Source: Corallococcus sp. NCRR (lineage in GTDB: Bacteria > Myxococcota > Myxococcia > Myxococcales > Myxococcaceae). From it: a DNA stretch of 64,000 nt. The stretch spans positions 4,030,001 through 4,094,000 of the forward strand of contig NZ_CP114039.1 of the NCBI RefSeq assembly GCF_026965535.1. Reading direction: 5' to 3'. Below are positions 33,321 through 42,306 of this stretch, in pieces. The notes under the pieces were generated by a model. That model searched no databases, was not told the origin of the DNA, and was given only the letters and a program-made list of their open reading frames with translations. The translations under genes and the position numbers were made by a program. The stretch's first letter is position 1. Each line of letters starts with the position of its first letter.

Positions 33321-35906
33321 ATGAAAAAGTTACTTAGTGGGGCTCTGGGGGTGATGCTCGGGACGGCGCTCGCGGGCATGCCCGGGGCGGTGTTCGCGGA
33401 AGGCCGGCCGTCGCTGGTGAACACGCGCATCGGGACGCCCTTCGGGGCGAACGGGCACTCGTCCACGGTGGACGGGCGCATCTTCGTGGGCAACATCCGC
33501 GAGGATCAGGCGACCACGACGACGACGTGGATCGCCCGGGTGTTCCGTCCGGAGGCGGTGACGTACGACGCGGCCGGCAAGCCGTCGTTCGCGCAAGCCT
33601 TCTCCGCGGGCAAGACGGTGGCGGTGCGCAACGGAGAGAACGCGCTGGCGTTCTGCTTCACCAACCCCGCCCAGCCCTACGCGCTGTCGAGCGGCGTGGC
33701 GGTGTACCAGCCGTACCTCTTCGACTCGATGATGTTCAACGGAGACAACGTCTTCCGGCGGCGCACCACGGACATCCGCGTGTCGCAGCCCTTCACGACG
33801 TCCGCGGACATCGCGTCGTTCAGCACCGGCCCGCTGGAGACGCTGCGCACCGTCACCGGCGCCACCATTCGCGGCATCGAGCCCACGATGACGTCCGACG
33901 GCCGGCTGCTCATCTGGCAGGGCGCGCCCGCGAACACCGGCGGCATCGACCACATGATGTACGCGTACAACCCCACGCCGTGCGCGGCCACGGGCTGGAG
34001 CAACCCGCGTCCGCTGTCGATGATGTTCAACGACCCGAACGCGGGCGTGAAGCGCTACCCGCTGGCGTGGAAGCGGCTGAAGGCGGCGACGGGCGAGGAC
34101 TTCGGTGACACGACGTCCGGCCCGATGGTGCGCGGCGCCTACGCGTGGGTGGACCACGAGGGCCGCAACCTCCTCTACATCGCCGTCACGTACACGGACG
34201 GCGCGAGGCGCGAGGCGGTGAGCCTGGTGGGCGCGGACACGAACTGGACCGCGTACCACATCGACGGGGCCATCAACACGGACCGCATGGACATCGCGCA
34301 CCTCTTCTATTCAGGGCCCATGTGGAACTTCGAGCAGGAGCGCCTGCCCTCGCAGAGCTTCCCGCCCGGGCAGAGCAACGCCGCGCACTACCTGCCGGTG
34401 ACGAAGACGCACGACGTGCTGGCCCTCTTCGGCAGCAACACCGCTGACTACAACGAGGTGGACCTGGGCGAGCTGATGGACCCCTTCCACCTGCTCTTCC
34501 TGCCCATGAACGAGCTGGTCACGCGCGCGGGCGCGTATGACCTGACGCGCACGCCGGACCTGTCCGGCCACTTCTTTACCGGCACGCTGGTGGGGACAGC
34601 CTCCATCTCGCCGGGCAACGCGCTGACGCGCTCGTCGCCGGATTCGCTGTGGCAGCCGCACGGCAAGGGCAAGGCGCTGGTGGTTCCCGGTGGCGGGGCG
34701 CTCGCGGTGAACCTGGCGGACCCTTCCGGCACGGTGCCCGGCGTGGGCGCGTTCGTGCGTGGCCTGTCGGTGGAGTTCGCGGTGCGGCCGGACGCGGACA
34801 TCCAGCAGGGGTGCACCACGGGCAATCCCTACCGCTACCTGATGCACAAGCCCGGCGGGCTGGACATCATCCACGAGGCCAGCAACCAGGTGCAGTTCTC
34901 CCTGGTCATCAACGGCCAGCGCGTGCGGCTGGGGGGAAGTCCGGTGCTGCCGGTGGGGCAGTGGAGCCACCTGGCCTATACGTGGGACGGCACCACCGGC
35001 GTCTTCAAGGAATACCTCAACGGCGTGCCCACGAACCGAGCGTTGCCCGTCGCGCCGGGAACGGCGCGGCTGGGCACGGGGACGCTCTACATCGGCGCGG
35101 GCGCGAACCTGGACACGCAGCGCTGCCCGGCGAACGGCGAGGGCTCGTTCCGGGGCGCCATCGACGAGGTGCGCATCTTCACGCACGCGCGCTCCAACCG
35201 GAGCGTCTGCATGACCGCGCACGGCGCCAACTGCCGTGAAGAGGCCATCCAGCACACGCCCTCCGCGGGCCAGTTCGTGCTGAGCGCCCAGGCGCCCGCG
35301 TGCAACGGCGCCAGCGCGTTGAACTCGGCGGCGTGCCTGTCCGCGATGCACCGGGCCTGCGCGCAGCGGGGCGCGGGTGACGCGCTGGCGAACAGCACCA
35401 ACACCTGGGACACCATCCTCCAGCTCGTCAGCAACCGTCCGCCCATCTCGCTGGCGGGCGTGCCGGTGGCGTCCACGGCCACGGACCTGACGGTGGCGTG
35501 CGCGCCCATCCAGCATGAGAGCGTGGCCGTGACGTTCGAGGAGTTGACGCGCATCCACGCGGGCTGCACCGACGAGCGCGGCGTGACGAGCACCCACTGC
35601 GCCGCCGCGGCGCACCGCTTCTGCAACAGCCAGGGGTGGACGACGGGGCAGGTGTTCGAGGTGACGTCCCGGCCGTGGGTGGGCTGCTTCAACTCCGGGC
35701 TCCAGACGAACGTGGAGAAGTCCGCGCTGGGGCCGGTGTCCAACCTGGGCGACTACACCGCCCCGGGTTCGCGCCTGGAGGTGAGCCAGTGGTGCCGCAC
35801 ACAGGGCTACGGGGCCGGCGTCGTCCAGGAGATTCCCAGCGCCACCCAGGCCCACGTGCACTGCTTCCAGCCGTCCGTGACGGCGCCGTGGCGGTACCTC
35901 CCGTAA
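33321..35906 (+). CDS. Large secreted protein with LamG domain and Cys-rich C-terminus
   Basis: 861 residues from ATG 33321 (MKKLLSGALGVML...), a clear signal peptide ending near residue 26 (AVFAEG). The longer open frame upstream is antisense to the GH16 gene and is rejected. Residues ~30-460 are an unrecognised, possibly propeller-like region with many Gly/Asp/Trp turns. Residues ~478-626 are a LamG/concanavalin-type lectin (WSHLAYTWDGTTGVFKEYLNG, then FRGAIDEVRIFTHARS). Residues ~630-861 carry about a dozen cysteines in spaced pairs, likely disulfides. Secreted; possibly binds glycans of prey or matrix. Function unknown. Confidence 0.82.
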   Translation: MKKLLSGALGVMLGTALAGMPGAVFAEGRPSLVNTRIGTPFGANGHSSTVDGRIFVGNIREDQATTTTTWIARVFRPEAVTYDAAGKPSFAQAFSAGKTVAVRNGENALAFCFTNPAQPYALSSGVAVYQPYLFDSMMFNGDNVFRRRTTDIRVSQPFTTSADIASFSTGPLETLRTVTGATIRGIEPTMTSDGRLLIWQGAPANTGGIDHMMYAYNPTPCAATGWSNPRPLSMMFNDPNAGVKRYPLAWKRLKAATGEDFGDTTSGPMVRGAYAWVDHEGRNLLYIAVTYTDGARREAVSLVGADTNWTAYHIDGAINTDRMDIAHLFYSGPMWNFEQERLPSQSFPPGQSNAAHYLPVTKTHDVLALFGSNTADYNEVDLGELMDPFHLLFLPMNELVTRAGAYDLTRTPDLSGHFFTGTLVGTASISPGNALTRSSPDSLWQPHGKGKALVVPGGGALAVNLADPSGTVPGVGAFVRGLSVEFAVRPDADIQQGCTTGNPYRYLMHKPGGLDIIHEASNQVQFSLVINGQRVRLGGSPVLPVGQWSHLAYTWDGTTGVFKEYLNGVPTNRALPVAPGTARLGTGTLYIGAGANLDTQRCPANGEGSFRGAIDEVRIFTHARSNRSVCMTAHGANCREEAIQHTPSAGQFVLSAQAPACNGASALNSAACLSAMHRACAQRGAGDALANSTNTWDTILQLVSNRPPISLAGVPVASTATDLTVACAPIQHESVAVTFEELTRIHAGCTDERGVTSTHCAAAAHRFCNSQGWTTGQVFEVTSRPWVGCFNSGLQTNVEKSALGPVSNLGDYTAPGSRLEVSQWCRTQGYGAGVVQEIPSATQAHVHCFQPSVTAPWRYLP

Positions 35907-35929
35907 GGCATCGCGGCACCCGGGGGGAG

Positions 35930-35965
35930 TCAGACAGGCCATTCCGTCAGGGTGCGCCTGTCTGA
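35930..35965. terminator. Bidirectional hairpin between LamG and DUF4010 genes
   Basis: Perfect 10-bp arms TCAGACAGGC (35930-35939) and GCCTGTCTGA (35956-35965), 16-nt loop, between two convergent genes. No strong T-run, so efficiency is uncertain. Confidence 0.55.
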
Positions 35966-36001
35966 TTCCAATTCGCGGGGGCCTTCACGCGACGCGCGGC
36001 T

Positions 36002-37303
36002 TCACGCCGCGTGGAGCAGGGCGTCGAAGACCATCAGGTTGAGCCCCACGCCCACCAGCCCCATCGCCGCCACCGCGAGCAACGCGGTGGACACGCGGCG
36101 CCGGAAGGAGGCCTCCTGCGCCATGCTGCGGATGAGCGGGATGTTCACCACGATGCTGGTGAGGCTGGAGAGGATGACGCCGTTGACGCCCGTGACCGCG
36201 GAGATTTCGTTGTGGCTGATGAGCGTGGCGGCGGAGGCGATGGAGGACGCGCTCGACAGGAAGCCGCCCAGGATGCTCACGAAGTAGAAGCTCGCGGAGC
36301 CGAAGTTGCGCTGCGCCAGCGCGCCCGCGACGTTGAGCGCCAGGAACACGCCGCCGAACTTGAGGGCCGCCATCAGGCGGAAGGGCGACTCCAGCGCCAG
36401 TTGAGGCGAGCCCGCCGTGGACGCCTGCGCGGGAGAGCGGCGCCACAGCACCGCGCTCACCAGCAGCATCAGCGTGAACGGGATGGCGCAGTGCACGGCG
36501 GCCTGCGAGGCGAAGATGATGACGATGAGGCCGTTGCGCAGGAGCATCGCGCCGGTGGCCAGGAGGATGCCCCGGTAGGCGGACGGAAGCAGCGGCGCGC
36601 CCACCTCCTTCAGCCGCGTGGCCAGCTCCACGATGACCTTGCGGCTGTTCACCAGCCCGCCGAAGAACGCGGTGACCTCCATGCCCCTGGGTCCCAGCGT
36701 CTTCAGGAGCATGTAGTTCACGAAGCCCACCGCCGCGATGATGATGACGCTGGCCCAGTTGGACTGGGGCTCGATGAGGCCCCACGGGTCCACCGGGTGC
36801 GCGGGCAGCACGGGGAACACGACGAACGTCAGCACCGCGAGCAGGATGGCGGAGCGCAGCTCCTTGTCCGACAGGCCGCCCACGAAGCCCGCGATGGACT
36901 GCTTCCAGGCGAGCAGCGCCGCCGTCAGCACGCCCACGACGATGGGCGTGAACGTGTGGCCCATGCCGCACAGGATGCCGCAGAAGGCCACCACCATCAG
37001 GGCCGTGGAGGTGGTGAGCGCCAGCCGCTTGTGGATCAGCAGCTCCCGGCCGTTCATCATCAGCACCAGCAGCGTGACGAAGCCCGCCGCCACCAGCGCG
37101 AAGGCCTGGCCGGTGAGCCCGCCCAGGCAGCCCATCAGCGCGGTGAGCGCGAACGTGCGCACGCCCGTCTTGCGGCTGTGCTCGCGCTCCAGTCCGATGA
37201 AGAGGCCGATGGCGATGGCGAGCCCCACCCGCGTCAGCACGGGCACCACGGGCCAGTGCGACGCCTGGGCGAGGAGGGAGGGCAGCTCGGCGGGTGCATC
37301 CAT
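36002..37303 (-). CDS. MgtC/DUF4010 family membrane protein
   Basis: 433 residues from ATG 37303. The N-terminus GLAIAIGLFIGLEREHSRKTG followed by GVRTFALTALMGCLGG is the MgtC/SapB signature; about eleven more hydrophobic segments follow with DUF4010 features (LLKTLGPRGMEVTAFFGGLVNSRKVIVEL). MgtC-type proteins support growth at low magnesium; the DUF4010 branch is uncharacterised and may transport ions or lipids. Convergent with the LamG gene and 133 bp downstream of the thiolase gene. Confidence 0.85.
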   Translation of the reverse strand: MDAPAELPSLLAQASHWPVVPVLTRVGLAIAIGLFIGLEREHSRKTGVRTFALTALMGCLGGLTGQAFALVAAGFVTLLVLMMNGRELLIHKRLALTTSTALMVVAFCGILCGMGHTFTPIVVGVLTAALLAWKQSIAGFVGGLSDKELRSAILLAVLTFVVFPVLPAHPVDPWGLIEPQSNWASVIIIAAVGFVNYMLLKTLGPRGMEVTAFFGGLVNSRKVIVELATRLKEVGAPLLPSAYRGILLATGAMLLRNGLIVIIFASQAAVHCAIPFTLMLLVSAVLWRRSPAQASTAGSPQLALESPFRLMAALKFGGVFLALNVAGALAQRNFGSASFYFVSILGGFLSSASSIASAATLISHNEISAVTGVNGVILSSLTSIVVNIPLIRSMAQEASFRRRVSTALLAVAAMGLVGVGLNLMVFDALLHAA

Positions 37304-37436
37304 GGGGCGCTCCAGTTTCTCTGGCTTCACGGCCAGCGAAGACGACTGGACCGCGCGCCCCGGTGCCTCCAGGAGCGACGTTCTTCCATGTCGGAGACGG
37401 TGACTCCTGTCAACGCGTCCGCCTGGACGCCGGGCG

Positions 37437-38672
37437 CTAGACGCGCTCGATGACGGTGGCGATGCCCTGGCCGCCGCCGATGCACATGGTGATGAGCGCC
37501 GTCCCCTTGCCCGTGCGCTCCAGCTCATCCAGGGCGGTGCCCAGGAGCATCGCGCCGGTGGCGCCCAGCGGGTGGCCCAGCGCGATGGCGCCGCCGTTGA
37601 CGTTCACCCGGTCCGGGTCGATGCCCAGCGCGCGCGTCGTCTGGAGGACCACGCCAGCGAAGGCCTCGTTGATCTCCCACAGGTCGATGTCACCGGCCTT
37701 CATGCCGGCCATGCGCAGGGCCTTCTCGCTCACGGGTGCGGGGGCGGTGAGCATGATGAGCGGCTCGGTGCCCAGCGTGGCCATGGCGCGGATGCGGGCG
37801 CGGGGCTTGAGCCCCTTCTGCTTCACGTAGCGCTCGGACGCCAGCGCCACCACGGCGGCCCCGTCCACGATGCCGCTGGAGTTGCCCGCGGTGTGCACGT
37901 GCTGGATGCGCTTCGCCTGGGGATAGGCGGCCAGCGCGATGCCGTCCAGCGTCTCGCCGTCCGGGCCCACGGCCGTCTCGCCCATGGCGACGAACGCGGG
38001 CTTGAGCGCGGCCAGGCCCTGCGCGGTGGTGTCCGGTCGGGGGTACTCGTCGCGCTCCAGCAGCACGGCGCCGGTGGCCGGGTCCTTCACCGCGAAGAGG
38101 GCCTTCGCGAAGCGGTTCTCCTCGATGGCGCGGGCCGCCTGGCGCTGCGAGCGCAGGGCCCACGCGTCCACGTCCTCGCGGGTGATGCCCTCCAGCGTCG
38201 CGATGAGGTCCGCGCTGATGCCCTGGGGCACCTGGTAGACGCGCTCTCGCAGCCGCACGTTGCCGCCGTCCTGGCCGCCGCCGTCCGCGCCCAGCGACAG
38301 GTGCGACATGCTCTCCACTCCGCCCGCCACCACGAAGTCCATGGCGCCGGAGGCGACCCCCATGGCGCCGAAGTTCACCGCCTGGAGCCCGGAGCCGCAG
38401 AAGCGGTTGAGCGACACCGCGGACACGTCCTGCGGCCACCCCGCGGCCAGCACCGCGTTGCGCGCGATGTTCGCGCCCTGCTCATTCACCTGCGACACGC
38501 ACCCCGCGATGACGTCGCCCACCTCCCGGGCATCCCAACCGCCGCGCCGCTGGAGCGCGTTGAGCGTCTGCGCGAGCAGCTCCTGGGGATGCAGCCCCGT
38601 CAGGGCCCCCTTGCCCATCTTCCCGCGCCCCCGCGGGGTCCGGACGGCGTCGATGATGTAGCTGGCGGTCAT
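37437..38672 (-). CDS. Acetyl-CoA acetyltransferase / thiolase
   Basis: 411 residues from ATG 38672 (AAGGAG eight bases upstream). Thiolase signatures: active-site Cys in [18 protein letters not shown] near residue 88, [29 protein letters not shown] and the C-terminal [13 protein letters not shown]. The enzyme either degrades 3-ketoacyl-CoA or condenses two acetyl-CoA. It is not next to other beta-oxidation genes here. Its promoter lies inside a perfect 13-bp inverted repeat whose inner end overlaps the ribosome-binding site, so it is probably controlled by a dedicated regulator. Confidence 0.93.
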   Translation of the reverse strand: MTASYIIDAVRTPRGRGKMGKGALTGLHPQELLAQTLNALQRRGGWDAREVGDVIAGCVSQVNEQGANIARNAVLAAGWPQDVSAVSLNRFCGSGLQAVNFGAMGVASGAMDFVVAGGVESMSHLSLGADGGGQDGGNVRLRERVYQVPQGISADLIATLEGITREDVDAWALRSQRQAARAIEENRFAKALFAVKDPATGAVLLERDEYPRPDTTAQGLAALKPAFVAMGETAVGPDGETLDGIALAAYPQAKRIQHVHTAGNSSGIVDGAAVVALASERYVKQKGLKPRARIRAMATLGTEPLIMLTAPAPVSEKALRMAGMKAGDIDLWEINEAFAGVVLQTTRALGIDPDRVNVNGGAIALGHPLGATGAMLLGTALDELERTGKGTALITMCIGGGQGIATVIERV

Positions 38673-38680
38673 GTGTGGCT

Positions 38681-38725
38681 CCTTGATTTCGAAGGTAATA
38701 TTATCGCCGTAATTCGAAATCAAGG
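38681..38725. promoter_or_regulatory. Perfect 13-bp inverted repeat over the thiolase promoter
   Basis: CCTTGATTTCGAA (38681-38693) and TTCGAAATCAAGG (38713-38725), 19-bp AT-rich spacer holding GATAATATTA on the coding strand. The proximal arm ends in the AAGGAG ribosome-binding site. Looks like an operator for a dimeric regulator (e.g. TetR-like), or an RNA hairpin hiding the start. Confidence 0.8.
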
Positions 38726-38742
38726 CAGCCTTGGGAGCGGAC

Positions 38743-39192
38743 CTAGGCCGCGGGCTGCATGGAGAGGTGGATGGGCGTGGCGTGGGCGAGGTTGTCGCTG
38801 ACGGGGCAGCGCGTCTCCACCTCGCGGAGCAGCCGGGCCAGCTGTTCCTGGGTGACGTCGCCCTTCACGTGGATGGTGGCGGTGAGGGACTGGTAGCCGG
38901 CGCGCACCTCGCGGTGGGTGCCGGCGAACTTCCCGGGGTCCAGCGAGCCCTGCACGGTGATTTCGGTGCCGGTGACGGGGATGCCCAGCTCGCGGGCGAT
39001 GAAGAAGGTCATGTAGTTCAAGCAGCCCGCGTGGGCCGCGAGGATGAAGTCGAGCGGGCTGGGCGCGCCGTTGCGGCCCCCCAGCTCCACGGGCTCGTCC
39101 ATGAAGATCTTGAACGCCTGTGCCTCCGTGGTGCTGCGGGCCATGCTCTCGCCTACGGTGCGGACCTGTCCGGTGTACAGCGGCTGTGCCAT
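38743..39192 (-). CDS. OsmC/Ohr family peroxiredoxin-like protein
   Basis: 149 residues from ATG 39192 (AGGAGGCC upstream). [36 protein letters not shown] carries the first peroxidatic Cys (AAHAGC) and [11 protein letters not shown] the second; both are needed for organic hydroperoxide reduction. Cytoplasmic. It is co-oriented with and 70 bp upstream of the thiolase gene, though the inverted-repeat promoter between them suggests separate control. Confidence 0.92.
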   Translation of the reverse strand: MAQPLYTGQVRTVGESMARSTTEAQAFKIFMDEPVELGGRNGAPSPLDFILAAHAGCLNYMTFFIARELGIPVTGTEITVQGSLDPGKFAGTHREVRAGYQSLTATIHVKGDVTQEQLARLLREVETRCPVSDNLAHATPIHLSMQPAA

Positions 39193-39325
39193 GACGTTGG
39201 CCTCCTGTGCTTCATACGGAGGCAGGCCGCCGGATGGGTCGGCCGTGCGTTTCAGGGGCGTGCGGCGGTGGCGCGCGACTTCTGGACGGGGGGACGGAGG
39301 CCCAGCCGCCATGGAGGACGCTTGC

Positions 39326-39448
39326 ATGATGAGCCACACGCGGACCTGCCGGAGGGGCCTGTCCGTGGCCCGACCACTGGACGCGGCCGAGCAGGTCATC
39401 ACGCTGGACGTCGTGAACGGGGACGGTCGCTCTCACCGCGTCCGGTGA
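39326..39448 (+). CDS. Possible small protein
   Basis: 40 codons (MMSHTRTCRRGLSVARPL...) with GGAGG eight bases before ATG 39326, in the 259-bp gap upstream of OsmC on the other strand. C-terminal half is beta-like (VITLDVVNGDG). No homologue is recalled, and a chance ORF is quite possible. Confidence 0.3.
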   Translation: MMSHTRTCRRGLSVARPLDAAEQVITLDVVNGDGRSHRVR

Positions 39449-39451
39449 ATG

Positions 39452-40093
39452 TCAGGCGGCTGCATCCTCGGAGGTGTCCGGCGTCTCCGGCTCGTTGGAG
39501 GTGTCCTGGTAGTAGCGAACGGCCCGCTTGCCCACGCGCTGGACCTCAACCCAGTTCCAGGTCGCCCCGATTCCCGCCCCGACCAGTGGAACAGTCTTGG
39601 TGATGATGGCGCGTTGGGTGAGCTTCAATCCCAGGTACTTCAATGCGAAGCGCTGAAGGGCCTTGAGCACGCCCTTGCTGATGTACCGGCGGATGAGCGT
39701 CCGTGACGTTGCCTGTCCCGCCCGCGTCGTGAATTCACGCAGGGCCTGCGAGGCCGCGTTCGGGAAGACGATGGCCAGCACCTCCGTGGTGAAGAGGCCC
39801 GGGTCCTTGAGCACGTCCGGGTCGAGCAGCGCGATGATGCTCCCCACGAGGTTCGCCTCGGTCTTGAGGACGACGCCTGTCTCCGCCAGGGCCAGGGGCG
39901 CCGCCGCGAGCGGATTGGCGACGAGGCCACTGCCACCGCCTGCCGCGGCGAGAAGCACCTTGGCCTGCCGGATGAGGCGCTCCGCGAGTTCCTCCGGCGA
40001 TGCATTGGGGAAGGCGCTCCGGAGTTCTTCCGCCTTCTTGCGGCAGGCTTCAGGGTCGGGGACGAGGCTGGCCAGCAACGACTCCAGGTTCAT
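39452..40093 (-). CDS. EcsC-like protein
   Basis: 213 residues from ATG 40093. The C-terminal half matches the EcsC family (TTRAGQATSRTLIRRY, then KTVPLVGAGIGATWNWVEVQRVGKRAVRYY). The middle contains alternating hydrophobic segments (VLLAAAGGGSGLVANPLAAAPLALAE) that may associate with the membrane. EcsC is linked in Bacillus to an ABC transporter affecting proteolysis and competence, but its function is unresolved. It lies 30 bp downstream of the PLD/zinc-ribbon gene and probably shares its transcript. Confidence 0.75.
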   Translation of the reverse strand: MNLESLLASLVPDPEACRKKAEELRSAFPNASPEELAERLIRQAKVLLAAAGGGSGLVANPLAAAPLALAETGVVLKTEANLVGSIIALLDPDVLKDPGLFTTEVLAIVFPNAASQALREFTTRAGQATSRTLIRRYISKGVLKALQRFALKYLGLKLTQRAIITKTVPLVGAGIGATWNWVEVQRVGKRAVRYYQDTSNEPETPDTSEDAAA

Positions 40094-40123
40094 GGCTTCA
40101 CTCCTGCGCGACGTGAAAGAGGC

Positions 40124-40843
40124 CTACGCGACAGACTTCCGGTAACAGTCCCGGCACAGTGGTCTGGCCATGGTGGCCGGGTGGTCGTCGCCGCAGCCGT
40201 GGCAGTAATTGTCTTCGTAGTCCACGTTCTCCCACTCGGCCCATTCCTCGAAGTCCTCTCGGCAATAGGGCCGCTTCGGGTTCAACGGGATGGCGTCACC
40301 ACAGCGCAGGCAATAGCCCTCGTCCTGCTGCTTCCGAGGCGCCCGGGGCCGCGCCTTGCGCTCGGCGGGGGCGAGCCTCGCTGGCTTCGCCGTGGCCGAA
40401 GGGGCGCGGGCGTGCGGCCGGATCTCCTTGTCGATGAAGGTATAGGCCTGCTTGAGCGCTTCGGGATCCGTCGACCAGAGCCCCACCTCGATGGAGTTGA
40501 GGAATGAGGAGGCCAGCAGGTTGAGCGACGTGATGATGACCGTCGACTCCGAAAGGTAGAGCTTGGCGTGCAGCCCTGGGACGGCGAACAGCTTCAGGCC
40601 GGCCTCTACGTGCGGCTTCATCGCGGCCAGCCAGTTCTCCTTGGGAGTCGTCTGGTCATCCTCCCGGTAGACGAGGGTGACCTTGACCTTCCGGGCCAGC
40701 GCTTCGCGAATGGAGCGGCCCACCCGGTCATCGGCTCCCAGCGTCACATAGGGGCTGATGAGGATGACCCGCTCCCTCGCTTCTCTCAGAAGGTTGAGCA
40801 GGCGGCTGACGGTGTCTTCAGTGTTGATGAGTTTGAAGTCCAT
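40124..40843 (-). CDS. Phospholipase-D-like protein with C-terminal zinc ribbons
   Basis: 239 residues from ATG 40843. Residues ~5-155 are a single-HKD PLD-like domain: RERVILISPYVTLG, then the catalytic HAKLYLSESTVIITSLNL (HxK plus SxN). Such single-motif proteins (Nuc-like) dimerise to hydrolyse DNA or phosphodiesters. The C-terminus has two zinc-ribbon-like modules, CLRCGDAIPLNPKRPYC and CHGCGDDHPATMARPLCRDC, joined by a basic linker. A DNA-targeting nuclease is likely; no signal peptide. It precedes the EcsC-like gene and diverges from a DHA2 transporter. Confidence 0.82.
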   Translation of the reverse strand: MDFKLINTEDTVSRLLNLLREARERVILISPYVTLGADDRVGRSIREALARKVKVTLVYREDDQTTPKENWLAAMKPHVEAGLKLFAVPGLHAKLYLSESTVIITSLNLLASSFLNSIEVGLWSTDPEALKQAYTFIDKEIRPHARAPSATAKPARLAPAERKARPRAPRKQQDEGYCLRCGDAIPLNPKRPYCREDFEEWAEWENVDYEDNYCHGCGDDHPATMARPLCRDCYRKSVA

Positions 40844-40951
40844 GGGTCCAAGACAGACGGTGCGGCGAAGAACTCTATACAAGGAACCTGGCGTCCCGCC
40901 TGTCCCCCAGGCGCGCACGGCTTACTACTTTGGGGGGAGTCGGCGGATACC

Positions 40952-42301
40952 TTGACGTCTCCACAGCGGCTGGCCCTGGGAATCGCCGTGCTCGCCTCGC
41001 TCGTCACGTTCCTGGACGGGGCGATCATCAACGTCGCGCTGCCCGCGATGGTGCGGGACCTGGGCGGGGGGCTCAAGCTCCAGCAGTGGGTGGTGGATGC
41101 CTACCTCGTCACGCTGGGCTCGCTGATGCTGGCCGCGGGCTCGCTGTCGGATGTGTTCGGGCGCAAGCGCATCCTGCGGCTGGGGCTGTTGGGCTTCGGC
41201 GCCACGTCGCTCCTGTGCGCGGTGGCTCCGACGGGCGCGGTGCTCGTCCTCGCGCGGGCGCTGCAGGGGGCCACGGGCGCGCTCCTGGTGCCGGGCTCGC
41301 TGGCGCTCATCCTGTCCTTCTTCTCCGGCCCCGCGCAGGCGAAGGCCATTGGCGCGTGGACCGGCTGGACGGGCGGGGCGTTCATCGCGGGACCGCTGGT
41401 GGGCGGGCTGCTGGTGGACACGGTGGGCTGGCGGTGGATCTTCGCCATCAACGTGCTGCCCATCGGGCTGACGCTGGCGCTGCTCGCGCGCATGGAGGAT
41501 CCCGCCCGCCCGGAAGGCGCGCGCGTGGACGTGCTGGGCGCCGTGCTCGCGTGCGTGGGATTGGGCGGCCCGGTCTACGCGCTGATTGAGCAGGGGACGG
41601 TGGGCTGGACGCATCCCACGGTGCTGGTGTCGCTGGGCGTGGGCGTGCCGGCGTTCCTCGCGTTCCTCTGGCAGGAGCGGCGGTCGCCGCACCCGATGAT
41701 GCCGCTGGGGCTCTTCCGGGCGCGGAACTTCTGGGTGGGCAACCTGGCCACGACGTTCATCTACGGGGCGCTGGCGCTGAGCGAGTTCCTCATCACGCTG
41801 TTCCTCCAGCAGGTGGGAGGCTTCCGCGCGACGCTGGCGGGGCTGTCGCTGTTGCCGACGACGATCCTCATGTTGCTGCTGTCGTCGACGTTCGGCGGGC
41901 TCGCGGGCCGGTTCGGTCCGCGCCTGTTCATGGCGGTGGGGCCGTGTGTCGCGGGCGCCGGGTTCCTGCTCATGCTGCGCGTCGGCACGCCGCTGGACTT
42001 CTGGCGGCAGATGCTGCCGGGCGTGCTGGTGTTCGGGCTGGGGCTGACGACCACGGTGGCGCCGTTGACTGCGGCGGTGCTCGGGTCCGTGCACAAGGCG
42101 CAGGCGGGCATCGGCTCGGCCATCAACAACGCCATCGCCCGGGTCGCGGGGCTCATCGCCATCGCGTTCGCGGGGCTCATCGTGGGACCGCGACTGGACG
42201 TCGCGGGCTTCCACCGGGCGATGCTCGTCTCCGCCGTGCTGCTGGTGCTGGGCGGAGTCACCTCCGCCCTGGGCATCCGGAATCCTCCGCGGGACGCCTG
42301 A
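40952..42301 (+). CDS. MFS drug transporter, DHA2 (14-TM) family
   Basis: 449 residues if translation starts at TTG 40952; the start is uncertain because the frame stays open upstream and the only purine-rich site (GGGGGGAG) is distant. Fourteen hydrophobic segments are visible. TFLDGAIINVALPAMVRDLGG and GSLSDVFGRKRI match the DHA2 family entrance and motif A; GALLVPGSLALI fits motif C. Proton-driven export of drugs or other hydrophobic compounds is expected. Convergent with the FHA gene (5-bp gap). Confidence 0.87.
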   Translation: MTSPQRLALGIAVLASLVTFLDGAIINVALPAMVRDLGGGLKLQQWVVDAYLVTLGSLMLAAGSLSDVFGRKRILRLGLLGFGATSLLCAVAPTGAVLVLARALQGATGALLVPGSLALILSFFSGPAQAKAIGAWTGWTGGAFIAGPLVGGLLVDTVGWRWIFAINVLPIGLTLALLARMEDPARPEGARVDVLGAVLACVGLGGPVYALIEQGTVGWTHPTVLVSLGVGVPAFLAFLWQERRSPHPMMPLGLFRARNFWVGNLATTFIYGALALSEFLITLFLQQVGGFRATLAGLSLLPTTILMLLLSSTFGGLAGRFGPRLFMAVGPCVAGAGFLLMLRVGTPLDFWRQMLPGVLVFGLGLTTTVAPLTAAVLGSVHKAQAGIGSAINNAIARVAGLIAIAFAGLIVGPRLDVAGFHRAMLVSAVLLVLGGVTSALGIRNPPRDA

Positions 42302-42306
42302 GCGCG

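Noticed and set aside
34311..35942. Minus-strand open frame opposite the LamG gene
   Set aside because: Arg/Ala/His-rich shadow with no domain; the plus strand encodes the LamG motifs.
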